The notes under the pieces: model-generated
Databases searched by the model: none
What the model was told of the DNA's origin: nothing
Seen by the model: only the letters and a program-made list of their open reading frames with translations
Source of the DNA: Fomes fomentarius
Taxonomy: Eukaryota > Basidiomycota > Agaricomycetes > Polyporales > Polyporaceae
Reading direction: 5' to 3'
Length of the DNA stretch: 64,000 nt
Assembly: GCA_022606135.1 (NCBI GenBank)
Contig: JABYQN010000006.1
Coordinates: forward strand, 558,001 to 622,000
Made by a program: the position numbers and the translations under genes
Shown here: positions 48,767 to 60,274 of the stretch, one piece after another
Layout: each line of letters opens with the position of its first letter
Numbering within the stretch: position 1 is the stretch's first letter

Positions 48767-50728
48767 TCAGGTCGGGACAAGAGAGGAGTTGCTCATGATC
48801 TGAGTGAAGAACTGCAGCGCGGCCTCTCCAACAGCCAAAGAGCCGTGCGTGTAGGCAGGCACCTCGTGTCCACTGCGACCGCCACTGTCAGCACCACCAT
48901 AACACACAGAGAGGAAAAGAACGGTCACTCACGCTCCGTATATGCGCACGTACGAGAACGTGCCGGCATTTTTGTACAGGCCCGTGACCTGGCCGTTGAC
49001 GGTGTAGTTCTCGAACTCCTGCTGCTGATACTCGGCCGTGAACTTGGTCTGCAGCGCGTCGACCATCGCCTCGACGCCATGGAAGTTCAGGATGAAATCC
49101 GCGTCGCCGTCGTAGACAAGCGTGCGGACGCCCGCGTTTATGACCTTCTCGAGGTCCGGGCGCGAGTTGTGCATCCAGTCGCCGGTCGACTCAAAGTTCG
49201 AATAGACCCGGGTGTTCGTCTCCTGCCACGTAGACTCGGCGCCGATCTTGGACGTCACCGCGCTGCTGGTCAGGTAGCTTGTCAAGTCGGCCGGGTACGG
49301 GTCAGGGTTGCGCGTGGGCACGTAATAGACGTCGTAGTTGCCCGCGAGCGGGGAGAGGATGTTGTTGTTGCAGAAGTCCTGAGCGTCCGAGCATGTGTCC
49401 TCGTCGCTGGTGTCGTAGCAGTCTTGGATCTGGTCCCTGCAACCGCCCGAACGGGTAAAGCTCTGGTTTGCTCGGTTAATGGTTGACGTAGAGACGAGTG
49501 CGTGATAGCTATTGGCATGTCAGAAACAAGGCTTCATAGATCACAAAGCCGGAACTTACGGGTTGGACGCGGCGTAGGAGATGTAACCGGGGTATTGCGA
49601 GAGCGGATCCTATTTGGCATAGCATATGTGAGTAAGTATGTAGCACACAGAGAAAGGCCAGAGGGACTGACAGTCAACCCGTCACCGACACCAAGGAACT
49701 TGAGATTGATCGGCACACCAGAGACCGAGCCGTTAGCAATGGCAGCGTTCTGGTCGAGGAAGTGCCTGTGCACGACAGTCAGCGACCATCCAATGTTCGC
49801 TCTCTGGGATACTCACGATGCGAAGACCGGGCCGTAATGACCGCCGTACCTAGATAAGTGGCGTATTGAGCGGCATCCACACAATCACCGCAGTACGGCA
49901 CTCACGACTCAGTCCAAATGGCGAAGTCGTTTTTCTGCAATTTTGAGAAGCGCGAATCGGCGAAGAAGATCTGGAGGAACTTCCAGACATCGGCTGCGGC
50001 TTGCTGTGACGTCCCTACAGTAGTCGAGCCATGCGAGAAACCGACCCCAACGGGCTGGTCAATGAAGAGCCTATGTGTACGCGCCTGCCGTCAGCGCATC
50101 CCGCAGGTTTTCGAACCGAGTGTTTCAACTTACACGTTCGAAACCTCGTTCCAGGCATTCGGATTCAGCGTTACGCCGCTGCTGTCATTTTTGATGCGGC
50201 AGGGCCCTAGCTCCTGGAATAGACCGATCATACTGGAGCTCCCAGGCTATAGAAGTCACTCAGTATCGTGTGACGGAAGGCTTCATGTCACAACTACACT
50301 TACACCTCCATTGAGCCAGATGGACAGTGGGGCTGTGTCCGGGTTTTTACGAGCTGCGAAGAACCAGAACCTGTGCGAACGAACAAGTACATCAGGATTC
50401 AGGATTAATCTATCGAGTCATATAACACACGAAGCAGTCATGAACAGGACACTTACCAGATGCTCTCGTTCGAGGTCAGATCACCATAACCCGACGCTTG
50501 GTACACGCCAGGAGTGGTCTCGCAAACACCGCTGTTCTCCACGGCGCGCAGTTTGCCCGGGGTCGTCGCGGCAGGCTTGATGTCAGCGACCTTGAAGGCA
50601 GCGGCATCGTCGACAAGCGCGCCAGTACCGCCGATGACACCATTGATCACCGGGACCTGGCCACCGAGGACGGTGGACACAGGCAGGACGGCCAGCAGGG
50701 ACGTCAGCGCCGAAAGGCTGGGGAACAT
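48767..50728 (-). CDS. Secreted serine carboxypeptidase (peptidase family S10)
   Basis: Secreted or vacuolar exopeptidase removing C-terminal residues, active at acidic pH in this family. Start 50728: [20 protein letters not shown] is a signal peptide. Then [40 protein letters not shown] (substrate-binding WLNGG region), [25 protein letters not shown], and the nucleophile in [35 protein letters not shown] leads into a Cys-rich insert ([17 protein letters not shown]). The catalytic Asp is in [15 protein letters not shown] and the His in [13 protein letters not shown], whose exon boundary falls just before GHEVP. All three catalytic residues are present. A TATA box lies about 65 bp upstream. 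Many short introns. Confidence 0.92.
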
Positions 50729-50794
50729 GGCCAACGACGTCCAGAGAGTATCCGAGGCAGTAGAACTGCAGGCGGACTACACCTGGTCCAATAG

Positions 50795-50801
50795 TTATAT
50801 A
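50795..50801 (-). promoter_or_regulatory. TATA box of the carboxypeptidase gene
   Basis: Minus strand reads GCGGTATATAACTATT, a TATATAA about 65 bp upstream of the ATG at 50728. This mirrors the spacing at the alcohol oxidase gene. Confidence 0.55.
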
Positions 50802-51871
50802 CCGCACTTCAGAATCGGAGCATCGATTCCGCTTTCTGGCCAACACATCACGATAAGTACAGGACGGGAAGTTGGGGCTTCCTGACGAGCCGTGAACGCT
50901 GGAAGCATGGTCACGACGCGCGTGTACCACGCGTTGCGGCGTTGCATCGGAAGTTCCGACTTCGGTGGATTGCTTGTTACGGACTTCTGGATCCCTGAAC
51001 GACCGGTGCGACAGATCCTCCTCCATGCGCAACGCCTTCCTATCGACTATCAATGCATCAATGTATTTGAGTACTCACCTCCGGGTATCAATATTATTCT
51101 CCACCCACATGCAATCAAGTGCACGCTATATATAGCGCTGTTGTCATGTCCTTGCCGTACCAGTGGAAACCAGCGGGTGATACCACAATGACAAATCACC
51201 AGCGCTGGAACACTGGTCACCAGCACGCGTGTATCTGCCAAAACATGAGCGATGAATACAAATTTAAAAGACGTGCCGATGTTGCAATTCGAGACGACAG
51301 GGACTGGATCCTCCATTTCCCTGCATACTACCATGCATCGTCGACGAAGCCGCATAATTACGGCCACAGCTCCGCAGACTCCTTGGAACATCTGAGCAAG
51401 CATGACAACGCTGCGCTGCTTACATGACGACGAACGTGGTACGTCTCAGCCACCGTCATACACTAATAGACCACCATGTACATGTATGGTCGTATGACAA
51501 TACGTTATCCCTTCTGTTCAGTTCTCGACCGTGCGGGCGGTTTGCTCTGATGTCCCATGACGCCGACGCCACCGGAAACGATCTCAAGGTGTTCGGTGCC
51601 AGGTGGGGAAGGACGGGTCAAGCAGCTGGTGTGGTGTCTCCTTTGCTCGATTGTCGAGGAGGTCCCTGAGAGACACGTCCGACCGGCCTGCAGTCTCCAT
51701 TCCGTGTTGACAGAAGGGATTTCAAGTGCCTGGATGAACCCGCACCATCTATCTTCTCCGTGCAAGGTCGGTGCAACTCGCTCGGAGGTAGGGAGCAGAG
51801 TACAACGAGCGATCAAATTAGTGCGATAGTCCATGTTACTGTCGAAAATAGTAGTGCATTGGCGATCGAGG
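50802..51871. other. Intergenic: carboxypeptidase upstream region
   Basis: No gene recognised. A second TATA-like run, CTATATATAG, lies at about 51126-51135 with no gene assignable to it. Confidence 0.35.
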
Positions 51872-52352
51872 TCACCGTCTGGCCGAAGCACCTCCACTCT
51901 ATGGACACACATTACCAGACTCTAGTCAGCTCCTCCCAATCGACACGCCGGAGAACCGGCAGGACTCACATGTACCAGATCAATCTCCCAATCCGCTAGA
52001 TCACGTTTCCACAACCTCGCAGGAGCTTGCCAGAACTCCTCAAACACCAGCCCATGCTCCGAGCTGCTGCTCTTCTTCGCTGGTGCCGAGCCCGAGGAAG
52101 CTGCGTTCTGGAACTTCTTCACAAAGTCCGCAAAGTGCTCCTTGAGCTCACTCGGCGCGAACGGATGCGGGTGTTGCACCTCGGGTTCTAAGTGATGTCA
52201 ATGTATAGAACGCGCGCGCGCGAGGCGTGCGGGATAGAGGCAGGCGGTGAACTCGGGTGTCAGAATCATGCCAAAAAGATACGCGAGTCAAAAAGGCGCA
52301 CTTGAGGGCCATTGCCGCTTGCCCAGGAAGCGGATGAGAGGTCTATGTACAT
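51872..52352 (-). CDS. Small protein with FEEFWxAP and C-terminal SGGAS motifs, function unknown
   Basis: Main exon 52187-51970: HPHPFAPSELKEHFADFVKK, FQNAASSGSAP, HGLVFEEFWQAPARLWKRDL and ADWEIDLVH. A GTGAGT...CATAG intron of 71 bp (51969-51899) then joins, in phase 0, to SGGASARR and a stop at 51872. I recall small fungal proteins with this FEEFWxAPxxxW ... SGGAS layout, but cannot name the family or a function. The first exon is tentative: an ATG at 52352 could give MYIDLSSASWASGNG and splice in phase from a GTATCT donor to the CACTTAG acceptor. Total length would be about 100 residues. No signal peptide or membrane helix. Confidence 0.65.
52206..52222. repeat. Alternating CG tract
   Basis: GAACGCGCGCGCGCGAG on the plus strand is an alternating purine-pyrimidine run with Z-DNA potential. 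It lies in the proposed first intron of the small FEEFWxAP gene. Function is unknown. Confidence 0.4.
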
Positions 52353-53189
52353 TTGCGACGCGGAGAGACGGGTGCATCGTGGTCGTCGACGGGAGAGGTC
52401 TATATCTGTCGGCCGACTCCGGACACCTCACTGCAGTGCCGTTGTCCCAGGCGCCCGCCGGGCCGGATGTCGATGACGACGATGGTCAACTTGACAATGA
52501 AATTGAACGAATGACATGTAGGTTGGCGAATGCAAACAGCTACAGGAGTATACCAGAGCTTCCCACACAAGCTACATCATGTAAAATGTTCACCATTTTC
52601 ACATTCAATCTTCCTCCGCTGTTCTTGCGAGGGATGGATGTAGTGAATTCGAAATTGGAAGTGGTAACCTAGTTAGAAGTAAGAGGATACGATGGGTAGT
52701 GTGATGTAAAGCTACTCACGCGTGCGAACGTGCATAACGACGAGAGTCTGTCAAGATGGCGATGTCATGATCAGTCGCCAGTGACAGGAACGGTGAAGAA
52801 TACCAGGCAGTAGTAGAAGGCCTATCTATGCCTTGCTTGAGGCCATGAGTTCCTGTATTGGTATGCAGTGAGATATGTCAGAGAAAGTGACATAGAGTGC
52901 GCCAAAGCATCGGTGTCAGCCTCGAAGTTCCAATTTCGTAGCGAGGAATATATATCGGAATGCGCATGGTTATTTCTGAATTGGTATAGCTACAGCGATA
53001 TGAGTAAGATAATACGAACAGGCCCAGACCCGGAGCAGTACACTATTTTTATAACATGATGGACGAGCTGGAAACCCACACTAGAACACCGCAAGAAGAC
53101 CCGACCTAGGGCATGTCGCCCGGTCGGTTAGCAATATAAGCGTGTCGAAGCATCTCCACCAGGTATCCCACCAAGTTTGCCTTCGGGCT
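52353..53189. other. Intergenic, no gene seen
   Basis: The plus-strand ORF 52247-52672 overlaps the small gene and has no signature. The right part is AT-richer and empty. Confidence 0.35.
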
Positions 53190-54358
53190 TCAAAGCCGTT
53201 CCGTGATAGCAACCGAGAAATCGGAAAAGTAGACATCCTGGTTCTTCGTCGACGCCCATGAAGGATCAGAACCTGAAAACAACGGCAGAGTGTCAGCACA
53301 CCGTCCTGACAATTCCCAAACGAGACAATAGGTGGGAGGAACATAGCGGCACCGCGGGGTCAGTAGGTACGAGTCGATCGTTGATCGACCTTACCCCGCG
53401 GGTGCAGCGGAGCCCCAGACGGTGAGAAGAGCATCCTACTCACCACCAAAGAACGTCTGCATCTGAATACCCCGGATCCTCCCCGAGGAACTGTCGCGCA
53501 GCTTGAGACCGCGAACAGAGAACATGCTCTTGCCTGCAGCGAAGAGCTCGATCTCGCCGTTGTCCTTCCCGGCGTCGTTCAGCTTTATACGCTGGCCGAT
53601 CGTCGTGCGCGCGCCGGTCTTGAACGTGAACGAGCCACGGCCGACAGACGCGCCGTAGACGTCGTTGCAGGTCGAGAACGGAGGAACGTCGCAGACGGCG
53701 TGGTTCTCCTTGAAGTCGGGCGGGAGGTAGGTGTACAGTTCACCAGCGCCGTTCGTGCGCCACATGAAGCGGACGGAGAAGCAGCCGTTGTCGCGTCTGC
53801 CTCCAGAGCACGAGAGCGCCCCGTTTTCACTGTCTCCACCGTCTACGAACGCAAATGTTATCAGTATCGCGTGAAAGCCGAGTATGTGAGTAGCTAGCAT
53901 GACTCACACAGCCCTGGGAGCTTGCCCCCCTTCACGAAGTCGAACCCAGGAGGGAAGTACACGTCGTAGCTGAACGTTGCCTCCTTCGCGGTAGTGAGAT
54001 CAACGCCTGACGGGCCCGGGGCATAGAACGACAACCCGCCCTTGATGTTGTGGGTGAAAGTGTACGAGCCCTTGGGGTAGTGCGCTTTCATGGACTTCTT
54101 TCCGTCGGGCGCAGTGACATAATCGTGCGGGAGCGCCGTGAGCACATTGTGCGGACGGAAGGTAGCGTCGGAGAGGGGGCTATGACTAGGAAGGCTGGGG
54201 TCCGTCGTCCAGGACTTGAGCTGTGGGGAGACGGGGAACAGGATGCTGACGGTCTTAGCGCGTGTGGTGAGGTTCGACGAGGGCACGGCGAGAGCACATG
54301 CAGGGAGAACGAGTGCGCCTGTGGAGGCGAGGAAAGCAGCGACAAGGGTCGAAAACAT
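53190..54358 (-). CDS. Secreted polysaccharide lyase, PL14-like
   Basis: Predicted secreted lyase acting on uronic-acid polysaccharides (alginate or glucuronan-like); the true substrate is unknown. Start 54358: MFSTLVAAFLASTGALVLPA is a signal peptide. Then LPHDYVTAPDGKKSMKAHYP, KGSYTFTHNIKGGLSFYAPG and EATFSYDVYFPPGFDFVKGG, KLPGL, the beta-jelly-roll entry of the family. Exon 2: GGDSENGALSCSGGRRDNGC, FSVRFMWRTNGAGELYTYLP and IGQRIKLNDAGKDNGEIELF, RGIQMQTFFGG. The last exon after an intron of about 180 bp reads SDPSWASTKNQDVYFSDFSV and ends ITERL. This layout matches fungal PL14-annotated proteins. I cannot assign catalytic residues with confidence. Confidence 0.82.
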
Positions 54359-55784
54359 AGCGATGAATATAGACCGAGGTAAAATGCGGTGAGTTGTGTG
54401 AGTCCTTGTCGTTGGATGGGCTCATGTTGGCGAACATACCAGGTTTTTGTACTCAACAACATACCGTCCACCGGTAGTACAAGCCCGGAGGGATGGCAGA
54501 AGTTGTGCAGACCGCATGCCAGCAGTTGTCGTCCGGCGCACAACCCATGGCTCAGAAGTTGCAGCTCTCGTCCGGTGACAAGTCTCAAGGAGCCTGTTGC
54601 GGACAATGGACTTCCTTGGCATGAATCCGGCAGTCTCTACCCGTGCGGTGTAACGTAGACATCCACGGACACAAGTCTACGCGATTGGTGGCTGCCCGGT
54701 GAGCTTCGGGGAAGGCGAGTGCGGAGGGTCGGAGGTTATCGTGGCCGCAGTCGAAGACGCGGATGCAAACTTGGAGATGGCTATAATGGGACACAGGGAG
54801 CAAGTGAGGCAGATTGTTGTTATGTCGCCGAACTTGCATACCAGAGGCGGAGCAATGCATCGCGGATACAGAAACCTCAGCACTTGCATACTTGCTCTAC
54901 AAGGAGGACAATCACGGGACGCTCTGCAGTATGTAGCTCGAGGAATTGCATATCCGATCACGCTGGCACAGCAAGTTCTCCGCGGAGACGAAATGCTGCA
55001 TGTGAGTGTGGTGAGTTGCTGCAAACGCGATGGAGGCAACAACTCACAAGATCGATAGTCACAAGGAAGGGCGAGGTTTGACACCTAGCTTTCGCATAGG
55101 TAGGAGCACGTCCTACACGGTTCTGGAGCAGCCTCACTCGGACTCAGACTTATCGGCCAACCTTGTTCGTCTCGACGACGCCGTTGTGTGTACTGTGTAC
55201 TATGAAGATTTCGCGCCGGCGCATTGGCAGTCAAAGCCTTAGTGTTAGGTGTACTACTAGAAATCTAGACGGTCGACTCGGAGCTAGTGCCTGAGCGAAG
55301 CTCAGAACGTTATCGAGGCTATTATTTGGGTGGCGGAATGCGGTAGATTCTTCCGCAAATGAGAGGGACGGACGTTGTAGAGATCGAAAGAGGTGTCAGA
55401 TCAAGAGACAGAGATAGACAAGGTCAAAAAGAGAACGGTCACCAAGGCAAGTTGCATCCGCCCGGATTCGAACCCGGAGCTGGCCATGCATATGCGAGTC
55501 CACTTCGAAGTTACACAACTGTCATTTCTTCACCTTGCTGATCCTCACACACCAAAGTAGTTGGAGTCGCCAAGTCTAGTGTATCCGGGGTAAGCACCTC
55601 CGAAGGGCATCGTACAAGTCTGCTTAATGGCACTTATCGACGTCGACAAGAGAGTCGAGCAAGCCTCGAGGCGTAAAACAAATGTTGTGTCTGGGAGAAG
55701 GTCACTGAGATGCAAACTTGAACATAGAGTAGTAATGTAACAGTAAATAGTATATACAGACCAACATGACCCAGCCCATGTAGC
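54359..55784. other. Intergenic, with overlapping ORFs and a tRNA-like B box but no supported gene
   Basis: Upstream of the lyase. Around 54677-55084 three overlapping ORFs of 119-135 codons occur in different frames, none with a family signature. At 55461-55472 GGATTCGAACCC is the complement of a tRNA T-loop/B box, but no complete cloverleaf could be folded. No gene claimed. Confidence 0.4.
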
Positions 55785-57722
55785 TCACCACTCGTCCGAG
55801 GTCTCGTCCTCCACATCATCCAAAGGCGGCCAGAACGAATCAATAATTTCCGCCGTATCTTCCGCGCCCTCGACACCCTTCCCACTCTGCTCAGTGTCTT
55901 CCATCCCCATCTCCTTCTGAGGGGTGGGTCGTATTCCGGCGGCCTTGAGTTTCTCCACTGCCCTCCAGAATATTGCCTCGGCGTTCTGTGTCGCTGCATC
56001 CGCAATCAATGGAAGCAGCTGTGTGCATGGTGGCGTAACAAAGATGTCCGTCGGAGGACCGGCATTAGTATGTGAAGGAGTGGATGGAGGGTGATGGATG
56101 TAGAAAAGAGTGAATAACGGGGCCGTGGGAGGGGTTTCCGGAGCCACTGCGGGCGGAACGGTGAGGGTGAGCGAGGCATCGAGGTAAGGCTGTAGCAACT
56201 CCTCTGCTGACAGCGAGTCGCACAGAGCATCGGAAAGAGGTAATGATATATTGAGGATGTCTACCGCAACCACCAAGAGTCAGCGCTCGTCTATCTTTAC
56301 TGAGAAGCAGGTATCAAACTCACATTTCCCTCTTGGAGCGGACATGCTTCCCTCGCCGGTGACCAGGACGTGCGCGGCTGCTGTTGTTGATCCCTTCTCT
56401 AGAGATCCGGGAGGAAAGACAAGTAGCGCGGTGTCAACGTCATACTTTGGCAGGGCTGGTCGTTCTGACGACTCGTCTCCACCATCATCCGACGGGTCTT
56501 CGAATTCAGGAGGAGCAGGTTCTTCCGGTGCCCCGGAAGGCGTGAACACCAAAGGCCTGTCAATGATAGCAATGCCTCGCGCCACGGGGGAGATAGCAGG
56601 CTTAGCGGATGTGCTTGCACTAGCCGGCCACGAGGCTACGGGAACGTAGTCAGGGGAGGATATGACGATCCTCCCAGTCAGCTGGTCCGCGAAGTCCTCT
56701 AACTCCACGCGATATCGCGAGTGTTCGTTGGCGAATGTCTTCTCGTCATCCGGAGCATCATCGGGTGTGGGAGACGGAGGCCGGACAGACACCACACCTC
56801 GTCCAAGGATATAGATACCACCCTTGACAGCTGATGTCCGACAGAAGCCCTGTGCAGTCTCGCCCAGCCCACCGTAATGTCCGACGAGGAAGGGGGACGA
56901 GCCGTACCGCCCAGCAGAACGGAGATACTGGCGTATTCGTTGCAAGACGAGAAGTGTAGGTTCTGTAGGCTAGCAATCAGTCGAAGCATGGCGAATATGT
57001 TGGAGTTACATACCACGCACCTTCTGCTGAACTACAGAATGCCAGTGCATATGCGATAGCGCTCGCAGCCTTGTCATTGAGGGAGAACACCTCCTTGAGA
57101 TACTGCAGGAACGGCATCTCTTCCTTTCCTTCCAGCTCCTTCTTGCCCTCAAAATCCCCAGCAGCAAAGAGCAGGAAGCGCATCAAGCGCCGCTTGTCAA
57201 CGAGCGATAGAGCTTTGCTCTTGAACACATCCTCCTTACTTCCCGGCACACTTTGCACGTACCCCGGTCGATCATACACAGCGACCTTCTCCAGAAGCTT
57301 GAACTGCCCATATCGCGAGACTCCCGACGCAATGAGGGAGTCAATATGGGGCCCGATGGAAGGAACAATCGACGGTACGAGAGAGACAGCATACTGTCTG
57401 GATTGGGGTGGAAGAGTCTGCGAGCGAGATATGGCGATGTACCTTTTCCGCTGGTTCGTGTGGTATTCTGACGAAGGTCCATCAATGACAATCGCATCGC
57501 GTGTATCTGCCCATTGAACGAGCTCATCCAGAGTTAGCGAGGCCTCGTTGCCGCCATAGTATTGATTGGTATCGATGTGCGCGACCTGAAAACCTGCCTT
57601 GGAAAGTGCGCTATCGAGTGAAGCCTTCAGGGTATGCGAATGAAGGAAAGGACACACGGGGCTCACGCAGCTGTGATAGATTCAGATAGCCCAGTTCCAA
57701 GCACGATTGCGTCAAAGTCCAT
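55785..57722 (-). CDS. Rab escort protein (REP; Rab geranylgeranyltransferase component A)
   Basis: Cytosolic chaperone that presents newly made Rab GTPases to the geranylgeranyltransferase; yeast homologue is Mrs6. Start 57722: MDFDAIVLGTGLSESITAA, the GDI/REP Rossmann start (GTGLSES), then AKAGFQVAHIDTNQYYGGNE (DxNxYYGG motif). VYDRPGYVQSVPGSKEDVFK (Rab-binding region), LSLVDKRRLMRFLLFAAGDF, FLQYLKEVFSLNDKAASAIA and LRSAGRYGSSPFLVGHYGGL (the GRYGxSPFLxxxYG motif), TSAVKGGIYILGRG follow. The C-terminal half is REP-like rather than GDI-like: long acidic Ser/Pro insert, then GSMSAPRGKC and VVAVDILNISLPLSDALCDS, ending DVEDETSDEW. Longer than GDI (about 600 residues). Divergent from the nucleolin-like gene, 224 bp between starts. 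Confidence 0.9.
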
Positions 57723-57946
57723 CTCGTCTCGTCCTCACTGAAGGTAGAGAGGATTAACTTGGCCGACGGATCGACGGGCGTGGCGGCGCGGGGCGGATCA
57801 GGACCGGGTCCAGGCAAACGCCGAAAAAGACGCCGTATTTCCCTCTTTGCAAAAATTGACTTTTCCCAAGCGCTTCCTGCTCCTGCCTTTGCTCTACTCC
57901 CTCAACTAGGCCTCTCCCCCGCGCGCAGGCACTCACATCGCCTCCA

Positions 57947-60052
57947 ATGGCCAGGTCAGAGAAGAAAGTCGACAAAAAGGCCGCAAAGGCCGCTACGCCC
58001 TCGAAGAAGCTCCCATCTTCACCCGCGAAGGCGGTTGCGACCAAGCCTGTTTCCTCGAAGGAAATACTCGCGAAGGCGAAGAAGCAGGTATGCAGGATAG
58101 TTCGAATCTTTGGTACAGGTTTTTTACTATGCGTCTCTAGGCCAAGGCCAAGGCTAAGGGCAAGAAGGTGGAGAGCAGTACCGAGTCGTCCGAGTCCGAC
58201 TCGGACGATTCTGAGGAGAAAAAGCCAAAGGCGAAGGCTAACGGCAAGGTTTGTAGTCCTGCGTCTCGCAACGTCTATGATGCTGAATGTTCATCAACGA
58301 TAACACACAGGCTAAGCCTGCAGTCAAGGCTAAGAAGTCTAGCTCAGAAGAATCGTCAGATTCCGAAGACGATGCCCCGACTGCCAACGGCAAGGTCTGT
58401 GTGTCATGCATCGCTATGATTGTCAATTCACTTATTCTTCATGAAACAGGCCAAGGTCGCACCAAAAGCGACTGCAAAGCCTTCCGCGAAGAAGGACGAG
58501 AGCTCGAGTGAGGAGTCGAGCGAGGAGTCTTCTGAAGAACCAGAGAAGAAGACTGCTGCTCCACCAAAAGCCGCTAACGGCAAGGTATGCAAACGCGTAA
58601 TACTCACGCATCGTGTTGAGCACTCATATACGTCCCTATAGAAGGCAGCGTCCAATAGCGATGACAGCTCGGAGGAGAGCAGCGAGTCTGAGGATGAGAA
58701 GCCAAAGGCTACACAGGTGAAGGCGACGCCCAAGAAGAAGGACTCTTCCTCGTCCGATTCCGATGATAGCTCATCCGAAGACGAGCCCCCTGCGAAGGCC
58801 ACTCCCGCAAAAGCCCCCCCGGCAAAGGCCGTCGCGAAGAAGGCTGAGTCGGGCAGTGATGAAGACAGCTCCGACTCGGATTCGTCGGATGAGGAGGCCC
58901 CTGCAGCGAAGAAGGCGGCGGCGAAGAAGGATGAGTCTGACAGTGATTCAGAATCGGACTCCTCAGACGAGGATGAGGATGTGGAGATGGCTGATGCTAC
59001 CGCAGCCCCTGCGAAGGGTGAGTATCGCAGGGAGTTATCACGGTCAATGCACGACTAACATGCTTGTCCAGGTAAGCGGAAAGCCGAAGATGATGCTCCT
59101 GCACCCACTAAAAAGGCTAAGACCGCTAATGGCGACGCCGCTGTGGAATCCACCGGCGAGACCAAGACAGTCTTTGTCGGTCGTCTCTCATGGAACGTCG
59201 ACAACGACTGGCTCGCGCAAGAGTTTGCCGAGTGCGGCGAGGTCACCTCCGCGCGTGTGCAGATGGACCGCAACACCGGCCGCTCGCGCGGGTTCGGTTA
59301 CGTGACGTTCGCGACGACCGAGGGGGTCGAGGCCGCGCTCAAGCTCAGCGGGAAGGAGATCGACGGCCGCCCGATCAACGTCGACAAGTCCGAGGAGAAG
59401 GATAAGTCAGTCGTGCGCGAGAAGCGTGCAGAGAAATTTGGGGACAACGCGAGTGAGCCCTCGGCGGTACTTTTCGTTGGCAACCTCAGCTTCGACACCA
59501 CCGAGGATGGCGTCTGGGAGGTCTTCGGCGAGTACGGCGAGGTCAAGAGTGTGCGGCTCCCGACAGACCGCGAGACTGGCAGGCCCAAGGGCTTCGGCTA
59601 CGTCGAGTACGTCGATATCGACACTGCGAAGAAGGCGTTCGAGGGTCTGTCTGGCACTGAGATCGGCGGTCGCGCCGTCCGTTTGGACTACTCGCAGCCA
59701 AGAGATAACAACGGTGGCGGCCGCGGCGGACGAGGTGGTGGACGTGTGAGTTATGCGTTCAAGTTCGTCTTAGGAGGATAACTGATGGTCGATGTAGGGA
59801 TTTGGTGACCGTGGTGGTGGACGTGTGAGTAACGCAATCATGCTTGTCTTAGGAGACGATGACTGATGGTCGTTGTAGGGATTCGGTGACCGTGGTGGTC
59901 GTGGTGGTTTCCGGGGGCGTGGGGGTTTCGGTGACAGGGGCGGCCGTGGTGGAGGTGGCCGCGGTGGTGGCCGCGGTGGTGCTCGCGGACGTGGGTTTGG
60001 CGTACGTACTGGGGCAGTTGCTGAGTTCCAGGGCACGAAGAAGACCTTCTGA
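57947..60052 (+). CDS. Nucleolin/NSR1/Gar2-like nucleolar RNA-binding protein
   Basis: Nucleolar protein for pre-rRNA processing. Layout: Lys-rich start MARSEKKVDKKAAKAATPSK; several acidic Ser tracts each followed by KA-rich spacers; two RRM domains; an RGG tail. RRM1 shows KTVFVGRLSWNVDNDWLAQE and RSRGFGYVTFAT; RRM2 AVLFVGNLSFDTTEDGVWEV and RPKGFGYVEYVD. The tail is Gly/Arg/Phe rich and ends EFQGTKKTF at 60052. Exons: 57947-58087, 58141-58248, 58311-58394, 58450-58584, 58642-59017, then the RRM exon to 59745, a 27-bp exon 59798-59824, and the last from 59879. Exons 2-4 each end in NGK, showing tandem exon duplication. Confidence 0.93.
58141..58584 (+). repeat. Tandem exon repeats in the acidic domain of the nucleolin-like gene
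   Basis: Three consecutive exons (58141-58248, 58311-58394, 58450-58584) share a plan: start with Ala-Lys, acidic Ser cluster, then NGK at the donor site. All three introns split after the same AAG codon and are about 55-62 bp. The next exon (58642) starts the same way but lacks the NGK end. Confidence 0.75.
59731..59898 (+). repeat. Tandem duplication of an RGG exon plus its intron
   Basis: Exon 59798-59824 (GFGDRGGGR) and the start of the next exon at 59879 (GFGDRGG) repeat each other. Introns 59746-59797 and 59825-59878 are also alike: both begin GTGAGT, share TTCGTCTTAGGAG or TTGTCTTAGGAG, and end CTGATGGTCG(A/T)TGTAG. Exon and intron were copied as one unit. Confidence 0.85.
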
Positions 60053-60274
60053 GCGGGTTTGCCGCCGTCGACCATGTACATCCTGTCCATGTCTTGTATG
60101 CTCTTGCTTGTCCTCCATGCTGTTCGTGATGTAGGTACTAGGACCCATCTTGTCTCGCCATATATCTTGTAACCGTTCATACCGAGATTAAGCTCTCGCT
60201 ACTGAGTTGGTCGGTTGTCAATAATGTCAGACCGCGGATTTGCGGCACACATGTTTACTTGTCCATGCAATACA

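Noticed and set aside
52247..52672. Plus-strand ORF of 141 codons
   Set aside because: It overlaps the better supported small minus-strand gene, has no family motif and odd composition.
54677..55084. Overlapping ORFs of 119, 120 and 135 codons on both strands
   Set aside because: Several frames open at once suggests chance; none shows a domain, signal peptide or splice partner.
55455..55540. A complete tRNA gene on the minus strand
   Set aside because: Only the T-loop core fits; the T stem has a G-G mismatch and I could not pair a 7-bp acceptor or find an A box.
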